Shown: one piece after another, positions 42,539 through 49,559 of the stretch
Layout: each line of letters opens with the position of its first letter
Numbering within the stretch: the first letter of the stretch is position 1
Origin: JAXHMM01 sp964528445
GTDB taxonomy: Bacteria; Bacteroidota; Rhodothermia; Balneolales; Balneolaceae
Reading direction: 5' to 3'
Length of the DNA: 54,601 nucleotides
Assembly (NCBI GenBank): GCA_964528445.1
Contig: CAZGSL010000014.1
Span: 1 to 54,601 of the forward strand
The notes under the pieces: model-generated
What the model was told of the DNA's origin: nothing
Seen by the model: the letters and a program-made list of their open reading frames with translations, nothing else
Database searches by the model: none
Program-made: the position numbers and the translations under genes

Positions 42539-43099
42539 TCAGAGATAACCCGCACTGTTCAGTCCGAACAGAGCTGTGATCACAATGTTGATCACAAAGA
42601 TGATAAGCGCGGCGGTCAGCACATAGAGTACTTTCTTGTCGTCCGGAGTCTCCATCATTTCGGTGAGGCCGATCCAGAAGAGGTAAATGCCGTACAGCCC
42701 GAAGAGTCCCACCCAGCTCAGCGTCCAGGAGAGGTTGGCTATGATGGCCGCCAGCAGGCCGGGAGTATAGGAGTAGGTTACCAGTTTGAACGCGTTGTTC
42801 AGGTTTTTTCTGGAGTTGAATTTTTCGGCTAGTTCATTGAGCACATAGGAGGCGATGACAATGGCAACAAGCGGCATGGCCACCTGGTAAATCATCATCC
42901 GCATACCATATCCGAATCCGACAGCCGAGTAGCTTAAATATTGAATAAATGCGGTCACAGCTGCCAGAACGGCGAGGGGCAGGGCGTAGTAGAGAAGCAG
43001 TTCCTTGTTGGTTTTCTCCTCCGACTTAATGGCGACCCATTCGGTCTTTGGATTCAGGAGGATGGCTTTTATGCGATCGACGGTGGCTTGTAGATTCAT
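42539..43099 (-). CDS. Yip1-domain membrane protein
   Basis: A 186-residue membrane protein with about five helices. The N-terminal segment MNLQATVDRIKAILLNPKTEWVAIKSEE matches the cytosolic entry of bacterial Yip1-family proteins, in which a tryptophan precedes the first helix. The helices read LLYYALPLAVLAAVTAFIQYLS, MPLVAIVIASYVLNELA, LVTYSYTPGLLAAIIANLS, LFGLYGIYLFWIGLTEMM and YVLTAALIIFVINIVITALFG. Bacterial members have no known role. About 270 bases lie between it and the beta-barrel gene upstream. Confidence 0.85.
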   Translation of the reverse strand: MNLQATVDRIKAILLNPKTEWVAIKSEEKTNKELLLYYALPLAVLAAVTAFIQYLSYSAVGFGYGMRMMIYQVAMPLVAIVIASYVLNELAEKFNSRKNLNNAFKLVTYSYTPGLLAAIIANLSWTLSWVGLFGLYGIYLFWIGLTEMMETPDDKKVLYVLTAALIIFVINIVITALFGLNSAGYL

Positions 43100-43223
43100 G
43101 ATCAGGAGAAATGGGTTTGGTAACGGTAAACGGTACGCGCAGAAGATTAAAGAGAGTCGCTACAGCAGAGTACCAAAGCTTAGCGGCACGTGCAAATAAA
43201 AAAAATCTAAGCCGATACCGGCC

Positions 43224-43262
43224 CTGCTGTCGTGCCGGATTTCAACCGTCGGCAGACAGCAG
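43224..43262. repeat. 13-bp inverted repeat in the Yip1/beta-barrel intergenic region
   Basis: CTGCTGTC-g-TGCCG (43224-43237) pairs with CGGCA-GACAGCAG (43250-43262), with one bulged G. On the minus strand it is followed about 20 bases later by GCCG-GTAT-CGGC and a run of eight Ts (around 43200), so the pair could terminate the beta-barrel gene. The rest of 43100-43366 shows no gene. Confidence 0.45.
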
Positions 43263-43366
43263 ACCCGTTCGGCAAAGATTTATACCGGGGGAGGACCGTA
43301 AGGTAAGGCCGGTGTAACCGTCTCGGTTACTTCTACGGAGGTCCCCCTCCCCGTTTTCATGAACGT

Positions 43367-43885
43367 TTACAGCTTGAATGCAACGCCCGCGTTCAGCCAC
43401 GCCCAGTTGTTGCCGAGCTCGGCATAGATACCGACGTTGTCCGAAAAGTAGTACCGGGCGCCGAGGTGAAAGCCGACGGTCACTCCACTGGTATTGGCCG
43501 AAATAAAGTTGCTGCCCCAGTTAAAGTTCCGATACAAGAGGGAAAGTCCGCCGTAGAGATCCCAGTCTTCGTTATTCTCAAGCGGATAGTGATAGCTTCC
43601 CCGGCCGCCGATGTAGAGAATACTGAGTCCCGTTCCGCCTACGTAGCCTACGGAACCGCCGATACCGATGGCGCCGGTCTCAAGATTGGTGATGCCGTAC
43701 TCCAGTCCGCCCCCGAATGGCAAGCCGAGGCCCGCGGCCCAGGAGTAGGTGCTTCCGAGCCCAATACCGCCGCTGATGACCATATCTCCCTCGACGAAGG
43801 ATTGAGCCGAAGCATTCTGGTTAGAAAGAAACATCATTCCCACACACAAGCATCCGACAGTTATTAGTCTTTTGATGGTCTGCAT
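43367..43885 (-). CDS. Small outer-membrane beta-barrel protein
   Basis: A 172-residue exported protein from the ATG at 43885; an in-frame TTG three codons upstream is less likely. The signal peptide MQTIKRLITVGCLCVGMMFLSNQNASA is followed by alternating strands rich in Gly and aromatic residues: MVISGGIGLGST, LPFGGGLEYG, GIGGSVGYVGGTG, LYIGGRGSYHYP, WDLYGGLSLLYRNF, TVGFHLGARYYF, NVGIYAELGNNWAWLNAGVAFKL. The final strand ends in a hydrophobic residue. Eight to ten strands suggest an OmpX/OmpW-like or porin-like barrel. It stands alone. Confidence 0.8.
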   Translation of the reverse strand: MQTIKRLITVGCLCVGMMFLSNQNASAQSFVEGDMVISGGIGLGSTYSWAAGLGLPFGGGLEYGITNLETGAIGIGGSVGYVGGTGLSILYIGGRGSYHYPLENNEDWDLYGGLSLLYRNFNWGSNFISANTSGVTVGFHLGARYYFSDNVGIYAELGNNWAWLNAGVAFKL

Positions 43886-44062
43886 ATTTGACAATTAGTT
43901 TTATTACGATTGAAAGTTAACTCGCAGATACGCGAAGTGCATTCTTAGGTAGCAAAATGTACCCCTGAATGTAACTCTTGAAAATAATCCTTACAAATAT
44001 ATTTAATTTTAGACCATGCAGTGGGCCGAAATTAGCACTGTTAATGCCCCGGAATCAAGCGT

Positions 44063-45010
44063 TTACCGTTTATCAAGGTTCTCCGGCACAATGGATATCT
44101 TGTCGAGCGACAGTCCCTTCATGATGGCGTCGTAGTTGGTAATATCGGTGGGTATGATCACGTCGCTCTCGCTGCGTGCAAGGCGCGAGAGCTGGTTGAT
44201 GTACTTTTCGGCCAGCCGCAGCTGCATCGCCTCTTTCCCCTTCTCCTCGTTCAGCGCGCCCGCGATCTGTTCGATAGAGGCCGCCGTGGCCTCCGCCAGC
44301 TCCTCGATCTCCCGGGCCACACCCTCCGCCTCGTTGATCTGGCGCTGCATCTCCCCCTCGGATTTGTTGATGATCTCCCGTTTGGTTCCCTCCGCGTCGT
44401 TGATGGTGGACTGCATAACGCCTTCCGAACGCGCGATGGTGGCGCGGCGCTCCCGCTCGGCGGTCATCTGCCGCTCCATCGCCTGCTGAATGGTGCGGGG
44501 TGTGAAAATATTCTTTATTTCGTATCGGTGTACCCGGATGCCCCAGGCCTGCTCCATCTCACCGAGAATTTTCACCACCTCCTTGTTTATTCGGGCCCGG
44601 TCCTCGAAAGTGTCGTCCAGGTCCATGGTCCCGATTATGGAGCGGGTGGTGGTCTGGGCGAGCTGCACGGCTGCGAAACGGTAGTCGGTTACCCCGTAGC
44701 TGGCGTTGACCGGATCGATGACGCTCAGGTAGATCACTCCGTCCACCTCCACCTTCACGTTGTCCCGGGTAAAACACTCCTGCGGTTCCACTTCGATGGT
44801 CTGTTCCTTGAGATCCTGGCGGTATTTCACCAGGTCGAAGAAGGGCACGAGGGCGTGAAAGCCCGGCCCCAGGGTTTTCTGGTAGCGTCCAAGGCGCTCC
44901 ACGATATAAGCTTTCTGGGTGGGGACCAGCTGTATCGATTGTATGAACTTGTAGAGCACATAGACCGACAGCAGGCCCAGTATGACTTTGCTGATGGTTT
45001 CGATAATCAT
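44063..45010 (-). CDS. SPFH/stomatin-like protein (second of two)
   Basis: A 315-residue membrane-scaffold protein of the SPFH (Band 7, stomatin/prohibitin) group. One N-terminal membrane helix (VILGLLSVYVLYKFIQSI) is followed by the SPFH core: QKAYIVERLGRYQKTLGPGFHALVPFFD, then EPQECFTRDNVKVEVDGVIYLSV and ARINKEVVKILGEMEQAWGIRVHRYEIKNI. A coiled-coil segment rich in Glu, Ala and Arg (RQMTAERERRATIARSEG to ASIEQIAG) runs over about 190-270. The start overlaps the stop of the first SPFH gene by ATGA, so the two are translated together and probably form a mixed oligomer. Confidence 0.9.
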   Translation of the reverse strand: MIIETISKVILGLLSVYVLYKFIQSIQLVPTQKAYIVERLGRYQKTLGPGFHALVPFFDLVKYRQDLKEQTIEVEPQECFTRDNVKVEVDGVIYLSVIDPVNASYGVTDYRFAAVQLAQTTTRSIIGTMDLDDTFEDRARINKEVVKILGEMEQAWGIRVHRYEIKNIFTPRTIQQAMERQMTAERERRATIARSEGVMQSTINDAEGTKREIINKSEGEMQRQINEAEGVAREIEELAEATAASIEQIAGALNEEKGKEAMQLRLAEKYINQLSRLARSESDVIIPTDITNYDAIMKGLSLDKISIVPENLDKR

Positions 45011-45948
45011 GAGTCGCCTCTCCCTGCCTTGGGTTGGGATTGGGGCGTGTGGTCGCTTACCTTGCCTACACCCTCGAAAAAGGTTTTCAGGTTGGCGGTT
45101 TCGGTGGGCAGCACCGAAACGCTGGCCTCTTCCATCACTTCGCCGAGCCTGTCGATGAACTGCTCGATGAGCTGCGTCTTGACCGCCAGGTCGCCGCCCG
45201 GTTTGGCGATCGCCTCCGCCACCCGCTTGAGTCCCCCGGCCGTGGCTTCGGCGATCAGTTCAATCTCCTTCGCCTTCCCGCGCGCCTCGTTGATCCGTTT
45301 CTGGCGCTGCGCCTCCGAATGCAGGATGGCGCTCTGTTTTTCTCCCTCGGATTCGTTGATTTTGTAGTCGCGCGTACCGGTGGATTCGGTGATCTCGGCC
45401 CGCTTCTCACGTTCGGCCTCCATCTGTTTCTCGAGGGTGTGAATCAGGTTATCGGAGGGACGAATGTTGCGGATCTCGTAGCGCATCACCTTGATGCCCC
45501 AGGGATCCGAGGCCTTGTCGATCTCCCGGACAATGTTCTCGTTCATCTTCTCCCGTTCGGAAAAGGTGTCGTCCAGCGTGATCTTGCCGATCTCGCTCCG
45601 CATGGTGGTCTGGGCGAGGTTTATGGCGGCCAGCTTGTAGTTGTTGATGCCGTAGCTCGCTTTGTAGGCGTCCATGACCTTTACATACACCAGGCCGTCC
45701 ACCTCCACCTCGATGTTATCCTTGGTGATGCAGGTCTGGCTGGGCACGTCGATCACCTGCTCCCGCATCTCCTGCTGGTAGGCCGGCTGGTCGATAAACG
45801 GTATAAGGAAATGGAATCCGGGCTTGAGCTTTTCGTTGAATTTGCCCAGGCGCTCCTTGATGACTTCCTCCCGCATCTCCACGATCAGGAAGACCTTGGT
45901 GAAGACAAAAACCCCAAGGGCGACGAGAATAAGAATAGCGGTCCACAT
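45007..45948 (-). CDS. SPFH/stomatin-like protein (first of two)
   Basis: A 313-residue paralogue of the downstream SPFH protein. It has one membrane helix (ILILVALGVFVFTKVFLIV) and the SPFH core LGKFNEKLKPGFHFLIPFID, EVPSQTCITKDNIEVEVDGLVYVKV and WGIKVMRYEIRNIRP. A charged helical region (KQMEAEREKRAEITESTG to ELIAEATAGGLKRVAEA) mirrors that of the second gene. Two members of different length and tail in tandem suggest a heteromeric microdomain scaffold, as for stomatin-like or HflK/C pairs. The nfeD gene is 48 bases upstream in the same operon. Confidence 0.9.
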   Translation of the reverse strand: MWTAILILVALGVFVFTKVFLIVEMREEVIKERLGKFNEKLKPGFHFLIPFIDQPAYQQEMREQVIDVPSQTCITKDNIEVEVDGLVYVKVMDAYKASYGINNYKLAAINLAQTTMRSEIGKITLDDTFSEREKMNENIVREIDKASDPWGIKVMRYEIRNIRPSDNLIHTLEKQMEAEREKRAEITESTGTRDYKINESEGEKQSAILHSEAQRQKRINEARGKAKEIELIAEATAGGLKRVAEAIAKPGGDLAVKTQLIEQFIDRLGEVMEEASVSVLPTETANLKTFFEGVGKVSDHTPQSQPKAGRGDS

Positions 45949-45996
45949 GATATTAGGTATAGGGGTACAGGGTTCGGGTTACCCGGAGGGACGGCT

Positions 45997-46461
45997 TCAG
46001 GTTACGCCCTCATCCAGGGGTTCGATGATCCAGGTGACGTTGTCTCGGTATTTGATGACGGCTTTTTCGCCGGCTTCTACTTTTCCCTCCAGGGTACGGG
46101 CCTGCCAGCTTATTCCCTGGAAACGTATTCTTCCATTGTCGTCCAGCGCGTTGACGGTTTCGGTGACCTCCACCACCTGGTCCATGGCCTCCAGGTCTTC
46201 GTCCGCCAGCTTGTAGGAGGTCTCCCCGCCCCAGTACTTCATAAAGAGGGGGCGCATGAGCAGGATGAGCGCGATGGAAGTGAAAAGCCAGACCAGCAGG
46301 GAGGTGGCGGGGTCGCTCAGGATGCCGAACCAGCGAAGCCCCCCGGTAATCAGTCCGCTGATGCCGAGGAAGAGGGAGACTCCCCCGGGCACCATGGTTT
46401 CAAGCAGCATCAGCAGGATTCCGCCGGCGAGAAAAATCCAGGTAATCGTTTCACCATCCAT
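45997..46461 (-). CDS. NfeD-family membrane protein
   Basis: A protein of 154 residues from the ATG at 46461; an in-frame TTG five codons upstream is less likely. It has four hydrophobic segments, then a small soluble OB-fold domain (residues about 85-154), as in the short NfeD class: ETVNALDDNGRIRFQGISWQART, EAGEKAVIKYRDNVTWIIEPL. NfeD and stomatin-like proteins commonly occur together, and here it leads two SPFH genes. NfeD has been linked to stabilising SPFH assemblies; its precise role here is inferred from family knowledge. Confidence 0.9.
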   Translation of the reverse strand: MDGETITWIFLAGGILLMLLETMVPGGVSLFLGISGLITGGLRWFGILSDPATSLLVWLFTSIALILLMRPLFMKYWGGETSYKLADEDLEAMDQVVEVTETVNALDDNGRIRFQGISWQARTLEGKVEAGEKAVIKYRDNVTWIIEPLDEGVT

Positions 46462-46623
46462 ATTCGGTCCGGCCAAAGCGGTTCGTCGTCTTTAAACGAT
46501 TATAGCTAATTTTTCGGAGCGAAAAAAAATTCGCTGTATCTGCTAAAGCCCGGATTAAAAAACTTTAACAGTTAATTTGTAACAAATAGGGTCCGAGATC
46601 ATCTTGTATATGTACATTAGGTC

Positions 46624-47016
46624 ATGATATATACAATCAAACAGGGTACCATCGTGAGCAACAAGCAGATATTGATCGTAGAAGACGAGCTGATCATCTC
46701 CCTGATTATCGAAAAGATGGTCAAGAACATGGGACACCGGGTGCTCGCGAAGGTACGCTCCGGTGAGGAGGCAGTTCATGCCGCGGAATCCCTCCAGCCC
46801 GACCTGATCCTCATGGACATTCGCCTGCAGGGGGAGATGGACGGAATCGACGCGATGAACGAAATCAGGAAAGGCTCCGATATCCCGGTTATCTATATTA
46901 CCGGCAATACCGATCAGATGTATCGCAACCGCATCCGGCGTTCGGACTACCTGGATTTCCTGACCAAGCCCGTCACCCTCGACGAACTCAGCAAATCCTT
47001 CAGCGAAGCCTCCTGA
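46624..47016 (+). CDS. Stand-alone response regulator receiver protein
   Basis: A 130-residue CheY-like receiver domain with no output domain. From the ATG at 46624, the acidic pair is E20-D21-E22 (IVEDELI), the phospho-acceptor is D65 in LILMDIRLQG, the Thr switch is in VIYITGN, and the Lys is in FLTKPVTL. A GTG at 46654 is an equally good start, because the first ten residues (MIYTIKQGTI) are not part of the domain. No histidine kinase gene is nearby, so it would be phosphorylated by a distant or hybrid kinase. Confidence 0.9.
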   Translation: MIYTIKQGTIVSNKQILIVEDELIISLIIEKMVKNMGHRVLAKVRSGEEAVHAAESLQPDLILMDIRLQGEMDGIDAMNEIRKGSDIPVIYITGNTDQMYRNRIRRSDYLDFLTKPVTLDELSKSFSEAS

Positions 47017-47098
47017 GGGTGTTTTGCCACCGTATGAATCCTGAATACGTGTTTTACGTAACAGGATTTGTTAACGGCAATCAGGTACCCGCACGGGC

Positions 47099-47800
47099 AT
47101 GACTACCAAATTCCAGTCGCTTAAGGAGCAGCTTCGCACATTAGAGAACGAATCCTCCCGCGGAGATTCGAGCCTGAAAAGACGCGGCAGCGGCAAACTT
47201 ATGCACTCCGGATTCTCTGCGCCGGGATGGATCAAAACGATGCTGCTGATAGGTTTTCTCGGCACCTTTCTGCTCTACGCGGGAACCCGCTATACCAGCG
47301 TGCAGGTTGCCCCGAGCATGGGCCCGGTAGCTGAGCTTTTCTCCAACCGTCCCAGTCCCGCTCTCCTGGAGGCCATGAGCGCGTCCATGGAGGAGATGGG
47401 ATATACCGGCCTGACGGAAGAGCAGCTGATTGAGCTGCGCCAGCAGGGCGTTACGGCGACCTACACACGGCGTATCAGGGATGTGGGATACAGCGAGGTG
47501 ACGCTTGATCAGCTGACGAGGCTGGCCCAGAGCGGGGTAAGTGCTACCTTCGTAGCCATGATGTCGGAGCTGGGCTACGACCTGACGGTGGAGGAACTTA
47601 TCGAACTGGAACAGCACAATGTCACCGCCTATTTTACCAGCAACATGCATGATCTGGGCTATACCGACATCACCACGGACGAGCTGATCCGCCTGCGGGA
47701 TGTGGGAACTACCATCGATGACGTGGAAGCCCTCGCAGGTGACGACGGTGAGCTTCCCTCGATCGAGGAGATCATACGGTACCGCATCAGCAACCAGTAG
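47099..47800 (+). CDS. Single-pass membrane protein with four 29-residue helical repeats
   Basis: A 233-residue protein with a short charged N-terminus, one membrane helix (about 43-62, WIKTMLLIGFLGTFLLYAG) and an extracytoplasmic or cytosolic repeat region. Repeats of about 29 residues begin GYTGLTEEQLIELRQQGVTATYTRRIRDV (101), GYSEVTLDQL (130), GYDLTVEEL (159) and GYTDITTDEL (187). The same kind of GY...LT...L...GVT repeat is found in some BlaR1-like membrane receptors and anti-sigma-type proteins of Bacteroidota and Acidobacteria. A sensory or protein-binding role is possible. It may be co-transcribed with the response regulator 82 bases upstream. Confidence 0.72.
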   Translation: MTTKFQSLKEQLRTLENESSRGDSSLKRRGSGKLMHSGFSAPGWIKTMLLIGFLGTFLLYAGTRYTSVQVAPSMGPVAELFSNRPSPALLEAMSASMEEMGYTGLTEEQLIELRQQGVTATYTRRIRDVGYSEVTLDQLTRLAQSGVSATFVAMMSELGYDLTVEELIELEQHNVTAYFTSNMHDLGYTDITTDELIRLRDVGTTIDDVEALAGDDGELPSIEEIIRYRISNQ

Positions 47801-47928
47801 ATCGAGTCCGCCCCGTAAGCCCCTTCTCAGGCGGAACGCGTGCCCTATTTACCCTTGTTTATTAGGGATAAGGTTTACAATTTCCAAGCCGTTTGAAACA
47901 GGCCTGCATAACGAATTTTCTCCAAGTA

Positions 47929-48855
47929 ATGCCCGAAATAAAACTGCCGGAAGTTGAGCTGAATATCTATACGCCCCGGGACCCGGTGGAAGTGCCTATC
48001 GTGGAAAACTGGATCTGCACCAAGGAGTCGAGCCCCAATTTTGTACGCCACGTCACCTTTGATATCTCGGGAACCGAGCTGGAGGGGATGGTGAGAGTCG
48101 GGCAGTCGGTCGGAATTCTCCCCCCAGGCAAGGATGAACATGGCCGTGCCCACAAGCTCCGTCTCTACTCCGTATCCTCGCCCTCCGAGGGGGAGGAGGG
48201 CGAGGCCTGCCTAATTTCGACGACCGTGAAGCGCACCATCGAGGAGCTGGACGACAACTCTCTCTACCTGGGCGTATGTTCCAACTTTCTGGCGGACCTC
48301 TCCCCGGGGGATACGGTACGTATGACCGGCCCGAGCGGCCGGCGTTTCCTGCTGCCGGAAAACGTGGAGGATTTTAATTACGTCATGTTCGCGACGGGAA
48401 CCGGTATCGCTCCGTTCCGTGGAATGATCATGGAGATGATGGAGGAGGGGATCGATGGCCAGATCGTCCTGGTTTTCGGATGTCCCTACCGCACCGATCT
48501 GCTCTACGCGGATTATTTTGAGCCCCTCAACGAACAGTCCGACCGGTTTCACTACCTTCCCCACGTATCCCGCGAGGCCCGCCGCCCCGACGGTACCAAG
48601 AAATACGTGCAGACCTGCCTGTGGGATTACAGCGATCTGCTGGATCCGCTGCTGGAAAAAGACAATACCCTGCTCTACATCTGCGGGCTGAAGGGGATGG
48701 AGACCGGCATCTACGAGGTTCTGGCCCGGAAAGGGCACACCGAATACCTCGACATCCGGGAGCAGCTGATCGACGTACCGCCCGAGGAGTGGGAGAAAGA
48801 GGATATCAAGCGGAGGGTCAAGCCCGCCTCCCGCACGTTTGTTGAGGTCTATTAA
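47929..48855 (+). CDS. Plant-type ferredoxin-NADP+ reductase
   Basis: A 308-residue flavoprotein from the ATG at 47929; a TTG further upstream is not needed. FAD domain: KLRLYSVSSPSEG with the RxYS motif, and TTVKRTIEELDDN. NADP domain: MFATGTGIAPFRGMI and ICGLKGMETGIYEVL. It ends TFVEVY, the aromatic-ended C-terminus of the plant-type group that stacks on the flavin. Electrons would pass between NADPH and ferredoxin or flavodoxin. No ferredoxin gene is in the window. It is convergent with the DUF502 gene (6 bases between stops). Confidence 0.9.
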   Translation: MPEIKLPEVELNIYTPRDPVEVPIVENWICTKESSPNFVRHVTFDISGTELEGMVRVGQSVGILPPGKDEHGRAHKLRLYSVSSPSEGEEGEACLISTTVKRTIEELDDNSLYLGVCSNFLADLSPGDTVRMTGPSGRRFLLPENVEDFNYVMFATGTGIAPFRGMIMEMMEEGIDGQIVLVFGCPYRTDLLYADYFEPLNEQSDRFHYLPHVSREARRPDGTKKYVQTCLWDYSDLLDPLLEKDNTLLYICGLKGMETGIYEVLARKGHTEYLDIREQLIDVPPEEWEKEDIKRRVKPASRTFVEVY

Positions 48856-48861
48856 AGATTA

Positions 48862-49425
48862 TTAAAGGTCGATGGCCCCGGCGGAGACCGCGTAACGCAT
48901 CGCGTCGGTGGCATTAATCTCGATCGGTTCTACGCACTCGCGGGGGACCAGGTAGAGATTGCCGGAAAAGTTGTAGGAGTGGGGACAATAAACGGCCACG
49001 CTCTCTTCCAGCTCAAGCTCCGTGAGGCTCTCCCGCGTCAGGAAACCTATCCGCTTTATGCCCGACCCCGGAAATGTGACGAGGACCGGTTTGTTGAATT
49101 TCTTCTTCTCCCCCACAAACGCGTCCGTCAGTTCCCTTAGCGAGGTGTACACTATTTTTACGAAGGGCACCCGGGCCAGCAGCCGATCGAAGAAGGCCGC
49201 GACGGGCCGCGTGAACGCGAGGGAGAAGAGATAGCCGATAAACGTGACTCCCAGGAAAACGGCCAGCGCGCCAAGGCCGGGGATATGTATCCCAAGCCCG
49301 GACGTCAGCAGGTCGCTCAGCAGCCGGTCGGTCCACAGGACCGCCGCGACCATGAGATAAAGAGTGGCAAATGCGGGAAAGAGCAGCAACAGTCCTCTCA
49401 GGAAGTAGTTGAATACGGTTTTCAT
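48862..49425 (-). CDS. DUF502-family membrane protein
   Basis: A 187-residue protein with two membrane segments in the first 80 residues (LLLLFPAFATLYLMVAAVLW and GLGALAVFLGVTFIGYLFSLAF) and a soluble C-terminus. The family signatures are RPVAAFFDRLLARVPFVKIVYTSLRELTDAFVG (about 74-106), VLVTFPGSGIKRIGFLTRE and VAVYCPHSYNFSGNLYLVP. Members are widespread and have no demonstrated function. It is divergent from alaS across 134 bases. Confidence 0.9.
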   Translation of the reverse strand: MKTVFNYFLRGLLLLFPAFATLYLMVAAVLWTDRLLSDLLTSGLGIHIPGLGALAVFLGVTFIGYLFSLAFTRPVAAFFDRLLARVPFVKIVYTSLRELTDAFVGEKKKFNKPVLVTFPGSGIKRIGFLTRESLTELELEESVAVYCPHSYNFSGNLYLVPRECVEPIEINATDAMRYAVSAGAIDL

Positions 49426-49559
49426 GGATACGGTTCTTTCTTTGGTTACATTGTATGTCCCAGGGGTGAGTAATAGCCGTATTTTTTCTATTTTCCAAGG
49501 CGTTTTCAGGCGAAGGTACGGCGAGACGCTGATTTTTTAACCCGATTTTCCCGAGACCG

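Noticed and set aside
45034..46509. A 491-codon open frame on the plus strand
   Set aside because: It is antisense to the first SPFH gene and nfeD, which have clear family signatures and an operon arrangement.
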